Below are positions 33,775 to 45,182 of a stretch of 64,000 nucleotides of DNA, one piece after another. The position numbers and the translations under genes are program-made. Source of the DNA: Inia geoffrensis (Eukaryota; Chordata; Mammalia; Artiodactyla; Iniidae); assembly GCA_036417435.1 (NCBI GenBank), contig CM070912.1, positions 24,850,055-24,914,054 on the forward strand, given 5' to 3'. Position 1 is the first letter of the stretch; every line of letters begins with the position of its first letter. A model generated the notes under the pieces. The model was not told the DNA's origin and made no database searches. It saw nothing but the letters and a program-made list of their open reading frames with translations.

Positions 33775-34080
33775 GGAAATGGAGGATATGGAGGTGAGCA
33801 AAAATAAACAAACAACAAAACAATCTGTATTCTAGTGGACCTTAATCAAATAAACTTATCTATTTAAAAAGTGCTTACAGGGGGAGATAAGAGCTTATAA
33901 CAACTGTCTTGGACTTAATATGTTGGGAGGAGGCAGCTGACATCAGAATTAGTTGCCCAGAAGAGGTATGAAAGAAAGAGGAGGGGCTAATTTGATGAAG
34001 CAGGTGAGGCAAACACTCCAGGCAGAAGAAACTAACATGCAAAGGCCAGGAAGCAAAAAGCAGACTTCAGCTCTGCCTCC
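33775..34080 (-). mobile_element. L2 fragment, antisense
   Basis: 'gggagataagagcttataac', 'actccaggcagaagaaacta' and 'acatgcaaaggccaggaagc' match the antisense L2 interior. Confidence 0.6.
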
Positions 34081-34599
34081 AAGCTTTCATCTCAGAGCAT
34101 GTTGGAGCAAGAGCTATTCCCTGGCCTCGTTTCCCCTCATCACCTTGGAGGCCCCAGCAATGCTGGAGTCAAGCTAGGGGCTGGCTTGCTTGCTTTTGGA
34201 GGATAAATGTCTCTCTCCCTATCCTCTTGTGACCCCCCCTCCACCAGATCACTTTCTGCCACTCAGCAGGTCCCACAAGCACCTGGCTTCCAACATTCAG
34301 TGTGAACTGACTGAGGTTCCTGTGTGTTATTTCTTCTCTAATTAGCTAGCACGCCTGTGCTGCCAGTGGCTTCTCCTGAGCCTATGAGGCCACCAGAGGT
34401 CGCATTAACAGGCTAGGTATAATAAGTCATTGCCATGAAAGCTCAGGGTAATTAATCCTAACACTGGGAACTGCTCAAGACTAATTCCATTATTGTGAAA
34501 TCAGGGCAAAAAAAAAAAAAAAAAAAGAAAATCATGCTGTCACTTAGCAACTTCCTACATCTGATGCTTTTTATTACATGACTTCCTTTTCCTCATGAC
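34081..34599. other. Unassigned block with A19 run
   Basis: There is an uninterrupted A-run at 34508-34526. The stretch 34320-34500 has undecayed-looking AT-rich words ('tctaattagctagcacgcct', 'agggtaattaatcctaacac') and no recognised repeat. A regulatory role is speculative. Confidence 0.35.
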
Positions 34600-34755
34600 C
34601 AGCTCATCCATTAGGTACAACACTACTTATTGCTCTTCTTGTTTTACAGATTCTAAGAAACTAAGGCACAGAGAGGTCTTTAAAGTCACACAGCTTCAGT
34701 GCTGGAGCTGGGATTCCATCCCATGTCTGAGTAATAACTTAGATCATGTTCTTTC
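34600..34755 (-). mobile_element. MIR, antisense
   Basis: 'ttgttttacagattctaaga' and 'aactaaggcacagagaggtc' with 'gtcacacagcttcagtgctg' are an antisense MIR core. Confidence 0.82.
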
Positions 34756-35831
34756 TAGTACCCTCCATGAGCTATGCTTTTAATACTTTGAACTTATTTT
34801 ACATCAAGAACTTAACTAACCGTTCTTATTACCTGAGAACTGATGCAGCAGGCTTCTACAGCTGTACATGTATATTTTTAATTGCATGATCTCTGTCTAA
34901 ATAAAACCCTTTGGCCCTATTGCATGTCCTGGCACTGTTGATTGTCTGGTCCAGGCAGAGACCCTGGGGTCTCTGTCCAAAGCCTTCTGCCTCCCTGAAG
35001 ACCTAACTAGGAAAAAAGGTAACAGAAAGCAACTTGCCGATCCTAATTGCTTTGCAGGGTGTACATGTCTCAGATCAAATACCATTTTGTCCTCTTTTTC
35101 CCCTTTGGAGGGGAATTAATTAAGCTCTAATTACACTGACAGGAAAAATAGAAGCTACAATAAAGTTATTTTTTTTAAAAAGCTATTAACAAGGTCTGAG
35201 CATAGAGCTTGTCATAACCCAGGGAATGAGCCTCATTTGAATTTTATGACCTCTCCATTTACATTTTTTTATTAAACCTTTTCTTACAATCCTTAATATG
35301 TCTTCCTTCCATGGTATAATCATCCTCAGGAATTTTCAGGCGTTAAATTAGATACTTGGGGGCTACCTGATTCCTCCTGCTTTCGGTCACAGCATGCTGT
35401 ATCCCATGAGGCAGATTAATAATAATTTTTTAAAACTGATTTAAAAGTTCATATCAAGTTTTTTCCATCTGGAAGGAGTCCGACTTGCAGAGCCCCTCTG
35501 GTCCAGGCAAATTAGATGGGAGTGAAAGTTTTCCATGTTAGAGAGAAAGTTTAAAAGTGTATTGCAATCAGGGCATCTCACTGCAAGGGGGAAACTCAGT
35601 TCTTTTTCCCCATCAAACAGAAGCCAGCCATGCAGACAGGGCTGGGCTGATGTGAAGGTGGAAAGGACCTTCCCACAAGGAGGGATAGGAGAGGCCTCCT
35701 TGGCCTGCTGTGCTGCACAACACTGTCCTGAATGTCACAGCTTGAAAGATAAACTGTCCCAGAAGGAGCTGTGATCTGCCAGGTCACACAACGAAGGGCA
35801 GAGCTGTGTCTCAATCCTAGACCTAGACCCA
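34756..35831. other. Unassigned sequence, small MIR remnant near the end
   Basis: Mostly unrecognised. At about 35775-35820, 'ccaggtcacacaacgaaggg' plus 'cagagctgtgtctcaatcc' looks like a small antisense MIR remnant. Words such as 'gattaataataattttttaa' (35413) make the block AT-rich. Confidence 0.4.
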
Positions 35832-36000
35832 CACATGGTTTCTCTACCACACGTGGCTGGGCCACCTGGGTAGGGTCTTCGGAATTCAAATTCTCAATCC
35901 CAAGCCTCCATCTACTGAATCAGAACATCTAGGGATGGGATCTTGGAATCTCTATCTTTTCAACCGCCTCCAGGCAGATTCTGATGACTAGTCAGGCATG
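35832..36000 (+). mobile_element. MER5A-type element
   Basis: 'ctactgaatcagaacatcta', 'gggatgggatcttggaatct' and 'cctccaggcagattctgatg' are in MER5A order. Confidence 0.78.
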
Positions 36001-36250
36001 GGAGTCATCTGGTTAAAACGTCAAGAATAGATGAAAAACACAAGTTTTCAGGGAAGAGAAACACACTAGGTATCCCAAATGGCAGAGAAGAATGAAACAT
36101 ACTCCCAAGAGGCTGGAGCTTCTAGCCTAGGTGGTTCCCACCAGGGAATTTCTTTGAAATTTTCTCATTTATCCTAAAAATGATATAATTTTGGATTCCA
36201 TTCTAATAATAACCATTATATAAACATATGCATATATATGTGTGTGCATA

Positions 36251-36296
<46 letters not shown>

Positions 36297-36689
36297 CATA
36301 CCCCAGATGTTAGCTGGCTCCAGAATATCTGTTACATTTCCTAGAACAGCCCATGCTCCACCCAATGGATATACACAGCCTTTCCCAAAATGTCTAAAAA
36401 TCCATGGTGGGGTAGGGGTGGGTGCTTATAACCTCAGATTCATCTCTGGGCTCTAAACTCCTGTTTCCACTAAATCTGTTTCTGGATCTTCTCACCATTC
36501 CATGGACATCACCTCTACTTTTTGATGCATGTAAAGTGACCCATACTTGATTTCCAGTAAAATCAATTCTCACAAAACATTGGTCTGTACAGTACACTCT
36601 AATAATGATTTTTTGGGGAAGAACAGGGGAGAAATGCATGGAGGAGGGGCAATGATGTGCAGGACCAGGCTTATAGAGGCTCACAAGAG
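36001..36689. other. Unassigned sequence around a TG microsatellite
   Basis: Nothing is recognised apart from the TG run and adjoining imperfect atat/tgtg units from about 36225. Confidence 0.4.
36253..36294 (+). repeat. (TG)21 microsatellite
   Basis: A perfect TG run of 42 bases, the longest perfect dinucleotide tract in the window. Confidence 0.98.
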
Positions 36690-37500
36690 CCAGCTATTAA
36701 ATTTTCAAGATTTTTGCAATCTGGTTGTTAAACACAGCCATTATTAAAAATTAAATTACATAAACTTATAATTAAATAAACTATGTTATTGATAAAGGTA
36801 ATAAATATCCAAAACTCATTACTTACTAATCATTTCACTACATTCTATTATTATCTATACCATGGATATAGATATAGAGGTTGTCTACTATATTCACGTG
36901 GCAGAAATATTACAAAATGAGCTGCTATTGCATCTCTTCCCAATTCTATGTTCAATGATTTCATATTGGTAGAATGAAATTGGCCATGGTGAGAGTTTTT
37001 ATACCACATAAATTGGCAAATGCTATAAATCAAAGCTTGATTAACTGTTTTGTTGATTGCCTAGACTTAAAAGTTCATGGAGACTATATTAATAATATCA
37101 GTTAAATTTAAGTGTGTCATACCTGTGACTCACATAAAAGGCTGAAGAAATTTTTGTCAATATTTGAAAACTACTACCCATTTTAGCAAAGGAGTCATTC
37201 ATGTCATTGACAAATGAGTGAAGTTCTGACACGTCTGTCTCCCTTGTTTCACTTCCATCTTATTCACCAACATAAATGAAAATATCAACCAACGTTCATG
37301 TCAGAATTACACTTGTAATCAAGTATTTATTTTTAGCCCAGTTTTGTCAAATCATGGTTGAATTGTGACCACGGATCAGCTATGGATACAAGAATTCTGC
37401 AAAGTTCATGAAAGCATTCTGTGAGAATCGAGTGGCTAGATGGTAAAGAATAGCCTATATTTTGTTCTCATTTGTAAATTGTGTGTTACACATCCTTCAT
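36690..37500 (-). other. AT-rich block, possibly an unnamed ancient repeat
   Basis: About 0.8 kb of AT-rich sequence with a repeat-like feel in antisense, such as the complement of 'cagctcattttgtaatattt' and 'tcaccatggccaatttcatt'. I cannot name a family, and no terminal repeats, target duplication or intact frame are visible. Confidence 0.35.
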
Positions 37501-37834
37501 GTCAGTAAAGGTTTGGTTAAACTTATGTATGTTTCCCCGGAGAACTAGTTGTTAAACGTTTACCAGCCCAGTCCTCAGAAGGATTTATATCATGATAATA
37601 TAAACACATTGAATAGTAAACATATATGTGTGTGTATATATACGTATACTTTCTCACCTCAAAAACGGGTTAATTTTTCTTCTTCCTCCCTCTCAGGTTC
37701 TTTACCTTCTGCAAAGCTATTTGATCATCTCTTTCGTTGGGGTATTGGATGTTTGCAGGTTACCATCCAAACATCCATGTCCCTTTCGCCATCAACAGCC
37801 CATTACACTTTCAATGTGGAATGCACCCCTCCTC

Positions 37835-38225
37835 CCCTCTCAGTTTTACTGTTTGAGTAGAATGAACCCTTCCCTACCTATAGGAATTAGCTCTGAGAGG
37901 CTTAAGCCAATCAGCATGTGCCAGCTTCCTGGCTACAGTGATTGGTTCAGAGTTGAACACATGACCCAGTGTAGGCCACTGAGGGAGAAGGAAGCCCAGG
38001 ACTTAAGGAGGAGATAAAGAGATATCTACCAGAACTTGAGGATGGAGCCAAAGACAACGGAAAGCAAAGAGGAAAGACAAAATCTGAGTCCTTGGTAAAA
38101 TCATTTGAAGATGAAGCCTTATCTGAAGCCAGATCTTCCTGATTTTTAGGTACAAGAAGTAATAAACGCCCTCTGTTTTTAATGCAAATTTGAGTTGAGT
38201 TTTCTGTTACTTGAAACCAAAAATA
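37835..38225 (+). mobile_element. Ancient LTR-like repeat (family A)
   Basis: 'tacagtgattggttcagagt', 'tgaacacatgacccagtgta', 'agaagtaataaacgccctct' (AATAAA) and 'gagttgagttttctgttact' place it in the same family as 18488-19012, in the opposite orientation. Confidence 0.65.
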
Positions 38226-38689
38226 TCCTTCCTTCACTTTTATATTTGTTTTGGCTCCTTACTTCAGGTGCCTCACTTTCTATCCCAAGGCTAATAAAGC
38301 CTTTGAGTAAACATAGGAATTTCTTCCCTAAGAGAAATTCTATTCAAGCTAATAAGATTTTAAAAAAATAATTTAAGTACATAAAAGTAGTATTTATAAT
38401 AACTTATTGTCAAGCAAAACAAACATTCTAGAAAGTTGCACCATATTTATTCCATGGCTTCTGAGTACTTGCTAGCAGAATTGTATACTAAGGGATGTGC
38501 TCACTTCAATTTGAGAAGCCTGGCACTAAAGCATTAAGACACCACTTGTGTCTCAGACAGTCAATCCTTGGCTGATTATTCATGTGTTTTATGCCAGTCA
38601 CAGAGTAGGATACTGAGAGAGGTGGATGTAAAATGGAGTAATTTGAGGGAGATGAAGGATGATGATGATGGTAACTATAATGATAATTA
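38226..38689. other. Unassigned AT-rich sequence
   Basis: Nothing recognised except a short gatgat-type patch near 38655-38690. Confidence 0.4.
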
Positions 38690-38885
38690 GAGCAAAAACT
38701 TACATTGTGCTTGCTATGTACCAAGTTCTCTGCTAAGTTCTTTCCATGAATTAATCCTCACTGCCATCCTAGAAGGTAGGCATTGCCCTCCCTAATTTAT
38801 AGGTAAAGACGTGAAAATGGTTGCCCAAGGTCATACACCTTGGCTCCTGAGTCTGCACTCTGTCCACTAGGTTGTACTGCTTCTC
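38690..38885 (-). mobile_element. MIR, antisense
   Basis: 'gtgcttgctatgtaccaagt', 'gaattaatcctcactgccat' and 'gttgcccaaggtcatacacc' are in reverse-complement MIR order. Confidence 0.87.
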
Positions 38886-39317
38886 CACTGTGTGCTTGGG
38901 AGAAAATGCAAATCTATCTAGATCCAACTGACAGGAATAGGTGAGCCCTGGTGGGGATCTGCCTTTGAGGCTTTGGGCGTGGTTGTGGAGTCCCAGCATC
39001 CACAAAAGATGCTTAACCAATGCCAGCACAGAGACCAAATGCAATTTATGCTTGATGGGAGCAGCAGGTAGCCAAGAGCACAATTTCCATGGAGCAGATA
39101 AGGCCATCAACAGTCAAGGAACAGAGGTCAGAAAGATGTAGAACATGTCAGCAAGGAGAGGGAGTAGGATGAAGACATTGGTTCAGAATGGAGACCATAA
39201 ACAATAAAAGGGCACCAAAGGATGATTTTTCTGTATCAAAGTAGGAAAGGTTCAAAGGTTGAAGGCCAGGCGCTTGGCCAGAGGGGTCCTGGAGTAGATA
39301 ATATCACAATAATAATA
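38886..39317. other. Unassigned sequence
   Basis: Nothing recognised. Confidence 0.4.
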
Positions 39318-39785
39318 TGTCACGAGCCATGCCAAAACTCAGTTGCATACAATAACAAGTATTCATTTCTGGTTCACAGATTTGTGGGCCAGCTGGCGAT
39401 ACCAGTTATAAACGAGTAAAGGTGCAATATTAGTGGTGATAGATAGATGATCTAGGCTACACTCTACTCCAAGCTGGAAGCTGAGTTCAGGTCAATTCCA
39501 TGTGTCTCTCATTCTCTTTGGACCAGCAGGTGAGCCAGGGCAGGTGTCTGTCATGGCAATGACAAAAACACAAGACAGCAAGTCTAATCATACAAACACA
39601 TTTCAATCTCTGCTGGCATCTTGTCTGATATCACCCCACTGGCCAAGGGAACTCACATGACCAAGTCCAAAGGCAGAGGGTAGGGGGACACTGCCCACCA
39701 TGAAACCATGGCAAGGAGGTACGTGTCTAATACTATTCCAAAGAAGGGCATACTTAAGACCAATAATTAAATCTACTACAAGTCC
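39318..39785 (-). mobile_element. Ancient LTR-like repeat (family B), antisense
   Basis: 'aacaagtattcatttctggt', 'tcacagatttgtgggccagc', 'ctctcattctctttggacca' and terminal 'aattaaatctactaca' follow a mammal-wide LTR-like repeat in reverse complement. I do not name it. It contains an extra ~45-bp segment (39402-39446) that recurs at 40040-40089. Confidence 0.5.
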
Positions 39786-40597
39786 CAAAGATAAACTTTG
39801 CCTTATAGTGATATAAAGATCTGCCCCCAAGGTGTAAGACAGTGTCCTTGGCATTGAAGAAGGAAAATGGGGAAGGTCCCATAGAGCGACCATGTATATG
39901 AGAGACTAAAGGAGATAAATGGGGGGAGGGGTTGCTTTTCCCAGGCTTTGATGTACATAGACAGATGAGCCATGGCTATTTGTAAGGCAGCCCAGTGGAA
40001 AGACCCACTCAAGACTTATCGATCAAAACTGTGCTCAGGCCAGTTATAAACTTACTAGTTTAAGGTACAATGTTAGTGGCGATAGATAGTTAGGTGTCTT
40101 TTGTTTCTGAGGATTCTCGGGTCACCTTACTATGGACCAAGCATAGCCAGCACAACAGATGGCTAAGTCTGTGCTCAGAAGGTTTCTCTCTGTCGTGCTG
40201 GCTACATTAGGTCTGTTTCTTAGAGGAAGCATGCAGCGATACAGAGTGATTATGTTTCCTTGCCAATTTCACCTCTTCCTTCTTGATCAAGCCTCTTTCA
40301 GTCTTTTCTTCCCATCAGAGAACGCAGCCATGGCCAAAGGCAGGCTCCCCATTAGAAACCACCGCCCAGTCAATCTACATTCGTGACTTCCTGAGCTAAA
40401 TGAGCTTTACGACTTTTATTTGGCTCTTTGAATCTGAGACCACATCCAGTATTCCTTGGGGGTCAGGGCAACCTAACTAGATTTATTGGATATTAGAGTC
40501 AGAAAGGGTAAGGAATCTACGCCTACATAAACATCAACATCTGCTCTTTATTTTGCACTGGCAGCCTCAAAAAGCCACAAAAGAAACAATTTTAGAT
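39786..40597. other. Unassigned sequence with a duplicated segment
   Basis: 40040-40089 resembles 39402-39446, sharing 'ccagttataaac', 'agg(t/g)(a/g)caat' and 'gcgatagatag'-type text. The rest is unrecognised. Confidence 0.4.
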
Positions 40598-40795
40598 CAG
40601 TGGTTTTCAATGCTAACTGCATGTTAAAGTCACGTCACCATGGGAGGTGTGATATCATAGATGCCTGGGTCCCTTCCCAGACCAATTAAGTCAGGATCTC
40701 AGGGTAGGGAGAGTGCCTGGACATTGTTTTGGGGTTTGTTCATTTTTAAGCTCTCCAGATGTTTCTAATGTGTAGTCAGGTGTGAAAAATCACTA
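40598..40795 (-). mobile_element. MER5A-type element, antisense
   Basis: It starts 'cagtggttttcaatgctaac' and ends 'gtgtgaaaaatcacta', with 'gtcccttcccagaccaatta' between. The 8-bp flanks ttttagat (40590-40597) and ttttagag (40796-40803) agree at seven positions. Confidence 0.88.
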
Positions 40796-40803
40796 TTTTA
40801 GAG

Positions 40804-41444
40804 TCTCCAGTTTAATCAGCACAGGGCTGTATTGGTCTGGCAATTTCTGTTATAAAATTCACTGTGAAAATATAAAATATGCTCATATTCATTCGGTGTT
40901 CAGTTTTGAAAAACCTAACTATTTCTGAAGATCAGAACATCATTTTTCTTTGTTCTGAAAATTCTGCCCCAATCTTTAGCCCAAAGCAAGGTGGAGGCAT
41001 GTCTTTTTAACCATAACAGGAATAATAATCAGGAATTATAGTGTTGGTGAGAGTGTTTTATAAAGTGTCAGGACGTCTTGGCCAACCGTGCTCAGACAGA
41101 ATGTTCTAAGTTTTTCTTTCTTTTCTCCTCAGGAATTTATGTGCATCTGTTGATATACGTGGAGGCTTATTGTTTTACAATCAGGGAAGAACTGGGAGCT
41201 GGTATTTTGTTGGGTCAAAAAGGGAGAAAGAAGACAGCCGTGGAGGGGCCTCCATGATATCTCCCTTCCCCTGGCCTCTGGGACTGCTCTTTTCTTATAT
41301 GTGCTTGAAACTGCCTTGTCCTTAGACGTTGTGGACTCTGAGTATTTTCAGGGTTCTTTTAGGGGCAGATGACAAAGCGTAAGGTAAAGCTGGAGGAAGA
41401 TCATTTTCCCTTCCTCTGAACTGAGCCCTCTAGAGCATCCTCAG
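40804..41444. other. Unassigned sequence
   Basis: No repeat or gene recognised. Confidence 0.4.
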
Positions 41445-41570
41445 TCAGAAATGGTCATTCCCATTTTACAGCTGAGACAATGGAGGCACAGAAAAAGTAA
41501 GAAATTTGCTCAGCATCACTCAAGGGAGATGAGCAGAGATCTGAACTCAGATCTTCTACACCCCGAACTC
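41445..41570 (-). mobile_element. MIR, antisense
   Basis: 'tcccattttacagctgagac' with 'ggaggcacagaaaaagtaag' and 'gctcagcatcactcaaggg' is an antisense MIR core. Confidence 0.83.
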
Positions 41571-43585
41571 TTTGCATCAGCAAAGAATTCTCTAAGAGAG
41601 AAAACCACAGTATTGGGGGGAACTAGACACAGAGCTATATATATATTATCTTTAGTTAATAGCTCCCTGAGGTCAGTTGCTGTGGACACTTATGGTGACT
41701 TCTTGTGGAGAAACCTCTTCAAGTAATTTCTAAGACATCAGCAAGTCCTATGACTTCATTTTCCACCAATAACCCACTGCTGTGGAGAGAACGTGCAACT
41801 ATTGGGTGCACTTTTGCAACAAGGAATGGAAAGATCTCCTTGCCCAAATGCTTCTGTCTCTTAGTTTCTCCACTAGAGAGTGGAAACGCAAACACAGGAA
41901 GCAGAGACCTGGGGCATCAGTGACTCTTCTCCACCAGGGCTGCTATTCCTTAGGGTCTAGGGGCTGCCTTGGGAACCACCTCTATGGTAAAGAATAGAGA
42001 CTGCAACCTTTTTCCAACCAGGAAGCTCCTGAGTGGTTTAGAATTTGCCCTGAATGGCCACGTTGGAGAATTTGTTTTCAAAGCTGACCTCAATTTGGAA
42101 ATCTTGCAGCTGAGACACAGGGAAGAGTCTGGTCGTCTGTGTCTGCATTCTGTGCTGATTTCTTTCTCATGCTCTGAGCTGGCTTGGTCACAGTTTGAGT
42201 TTTTATTTTTCCTCTACGTTCCCCAAATGCAGCCTTGGCATGCTCTCCTCTATTAAAAACCTCATTTTGCCATAAGCGGGGTTAGTTAGACATTCTTAGA
42301 TTCCGCTGCAACACTCTGGTCAGTGAACTTGACCAGGTGCCAGAGAAGCTGGTGGGCGTGCTGGTGGTGCAGAAACGCAGCTTTCTGCTACAAACACATT
42401 TAGTGTATAACCCTAAATTTCTTATTGCTTTTCTGAAGCACGAGATCAGCATGGGAGATGATGCAGACATTCCAGAAAGGAAAGGGGAGGGTGGGGGTAG
42501 AACCAGCCTTTCTGTGATGAAGCAAATCATTCCACATTGCTGATTTACCTGGGAGATTATTCTGCATTATCTATTATTGGAATGGAGTGTCAAAAATATT
42601 CCTTTTCCTCAAACATGTGAGAGGTTGCGAAACTCATTTCCATTGAAAATACCTGGCCATGATTTCTCAGCTAAGGAAATAACCATCTCTAAAGTTATCT
42701 GTGGAAGTCAGGGAGCCAATAATGTTTGGCTACTGTGACGTTTATTTGGCTTAATGGGTTTCTTCCTGAGAATTTAATGTCTTTTCCACATGCGGCGGCT
42801 ACAGTGGAATTGAAACTGACATACTTCTACCCGCGGGTCCTTTCTTCTCTTTAGATTATGTGAAAAATGAGCCCAATTGCAATTCTCTTGTTATGTTCAC
42901 TCACCTAACATTGAACAAATGTCTGCTGAGCGCCCCATTTTCTCTTTCAGCCATAGAACTGCTTTCTCGTCTTCCCGAGTACCTGGAAGTTTGTCCCGGG
43001 CTGCCCAGGTCCACCCTGCTGTACAGCCTCCAGGAATCGGCTCTGGGTCCTCCCCACACTGTCTCTCCATCTGTGCAGGCTCCTTCTTACAACACATATG
43101 AGAACAAAAATCATACAGTTGGGATTTTTAAAAAACTCAATTTAACGAATATTTGACTCTGCCTAGGGCCCTGTTTGCAATGGAAAGACCTGTCAGTCAT
43201 CTTTCCTGACTTCCCAGGTGGATGATCTCAAGAGGGAGATGTACTCATATGCAGGGTGATATTCAAAGTCCTTGATAACAGGTATCTATCTAGGAGCGCC
43301 CACAAATCAGAAGGACAATGGCTTCAGCACTGGAGCAGACCCCCTGAAAACCCCGAGTGAGCTGGGCAACAGCCCTCTATTAGCTGGATTGTGAGACGTT
43401 CTGGTTGAGTGGCTGGGATGGTGCAGGAGGAGGCTGGAGCACCAGAGATTGGGGTCAGCATGTATCTGTTTCTACCAATCAGAATGGAGGTATGCTGATG
43501 TTTAACCGACTTAGGTAAGTGTGCCAGGGCGCACCAGCAGAACACCAGCCCTGCTTGGACAGAAATAGAGGGTATATGTGTGTCT
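41571..43585. other. Longest repeat-poor block, about 2 kb
   Basis: I recognise no transposon across 2 kb. Within it, 42540-42860 looks undecayed and carries unusual CpGs for unique DNA here: 'atgcggcggctac' and the perfect palindrome acccgcgggt at 42829-42838. Open frames up to 98 codons exist on both strands but overlap and resemble no protein. It could be conserved noncoding DNA or a cryptic exon region. Neither is shown. Confidence 0.35.
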
Positions 43586-43587
43586 GC

Positions 43588-43745
43588 ACATCAGAAACCT
43601 TCTGGGGCATTTATTAAAAATTCACAATCTGGGTCCCTAATTCTGGTTCTGATTCAGTGATTCTAGGGTGGGTGATTCTAGGGTGGGAATACGTATTTTT
43701 AACAAGAGTCTTAGTGACCATGATGGGACCAGCTGATAGACCTGG
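43588..43745 (-). mobile_element. MER5A-type element, antisense
   Basis: 'ggggcatttattaaaaattc', 'tggttctgattcagtgattc' and 'gaatacgtatttttaacaag' follow antisense MER5A. It contains a perfect 15-bp tandem duplication, 43657-43671 and 43672-43686 (unit gtgattctagggtgg, apart from the junction base). Confidence 0.8.
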
Positions 43746-43761
43746 ATCTGGAAATGGCTGT

Positions 43762-43935
43762 TAACGTGCTGGACAAGAGGGCAGGCCCTGGGGTCTGGTG
43801 GGTCTGGGTTAAACTCTCTGAGTCCCAGTTTACTCAGCTGTAAAATGATGCTAACGATGGTGGTTATGAGGATTAAATGAGAAAGTGTTTCTGAAATGCT
43901 TAGTCCAGACCTGGCCCAGAGAAAGCACCCCATGA
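43762..43935 (+). mobile_element. MIR
   Basis: 'gagtcccagtttactcagct', 'gtaaaatgatgctaacgatg' and 'gttatgaggattaaatgaga' are a sense MIR core and 3' part. Confidence 0.87.
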
Positions 43936-44689
43936 CCCCACCCAATTCCCATCCAAAGCAAAGTGGAAGGAAAGCTCTCAACTGAACCTTCTAAGGTGTC
44001 TGTGGGGATGGAGACTCCTGGAACTGCCCTCACTCGAATAAGGCAGTATTTCTTAGTATGAGAATCTACATCTTTAACACATACCTCCACATCATTCTTA
44101 TGTTCACTACATTAAAAACAAACATTGCTCTAGTTGGAGAAAGAATAAACAGTAGTTTCAGATCACAAGGGCGGGTGGCTACCTGCTCTGCCTGCATATG
44201 AGGGGGATCTGAACACGGCCAGTATGAATGAATGATTTAGGCCCTGGAGGACTGGGGCTCCAGCATCTGGGCTGCCTGTCACTACACTCCCTGTATCCAC
44301 TTCCCTCTGGGATGTTTAAGCTCCCCCTCCCACATATCGTGAAGACAAAATGAGCTAATGGGGATGCAAGTATCTGTGCCTAAGAAAGCATTTGAATTAA
44401 TGACACAAATCCATAGTCCCTTTGGTCGAGTGGGAAGCAACAATTTATCTTCCCCTTTAAATTTAACTAGCATTTGCTTTTATTTCTCACTCTTTGCCCA
44501 ATTATAAAAATACTAGGACAAATGTGGGAAATTGGAAAATAGAGAAAAGCATAAAGTGGCTAAAAAAATTTACTTATGGGGCACAATGACTACATTGCTA
44601 AAAGGGTTTACCTGCTAAATCAAAGAATATGGGTGTGTCCCTACACAGTGCCTTGAGCAGAACGGAAGGACAGAAACAATCTAGCGGAG
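43936..44689. other. Unassigned sequence
   Basis: Nothing recognised. Confidence 0.4.
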
Positions 44690-44890
44690 GGGGTCAAGGG
44701 CATGAGTTCTGGCGTGAGTTCCAACGCCTGCAGTGTGACTTTGGCCAACTTGCTTAACTTTTCCTTGCCTCAGTTTCCTCATCTGTAACGTGGGGATAAT
44801 GCTATTTCCTGCTACATGAGGCTCTCACAAGAATTAAATAAAATAAAACATATAACATTCTTAGCCTACCCAAAAAACACTGGGCTATTA
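44690..44890 (+). mobile_element. MIR
   Basis: 'cagtgtgactttggccaact' and 'gcctcagtttcctcatctgt' are nearly unaltered MIR core. A 3' 'aagaattaaataaaataaaa' end follows. Confidence 0.92.
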
Positions 44891-45017
44891 TTTGAATAAT
44901 ACATTTTGATCAAGTGAGGAAAATCAGGTCAGATGATGACTATACATGATTGTTCATGGGTGTCATCCATTCTGATTGGTCCATTTACAAATATTTTGGC
45001 CATCACCTCCGGACAGT

Positions 45018-45124
45018 TGTAACTCACATTATTGAACACTTACTATAGCTAGGCACTATTCTAAATGCATTACCACATTTAACCCTCAAAATAGCCCTCT
45101 GAGATTGGAGTATAAAGGATTTGG
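45018..45124 (-). mobile_element. MIR 3' part, antisense
   Basis: 'gaacacttactatagctagg', 'cactattctaaatgcattac' and 'accctcaaaatagccctctg' are antisense MIR. Confidence 0.83.
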
Positions 45125-45182
45125 TGTTTTATTCTATTTTATGTCATTTTATTTTATTACTTTATTTCATTTTATTTTTCCT
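45125..45182 (+). repeat. (TTTTA/TTTCA)n low-complexity tract
   Basis: Degenerate attttattttatt units form a T-rich simple repeat directly after the MIR. Confidence 0.85.

Noticed and set aside
37628..38017. 129-codon open frame
   Set aside because: Its 3' half lies in LTR-like family A, and the overlapping +1 frame at 37549-37860 is equally open, so neither is favoured.
42860..43156. Candidate exon-like frames in the repeat-poor block
   Set aside because: Frames on both strands overlap, none resembles a protein and no paired splice sites stand out.
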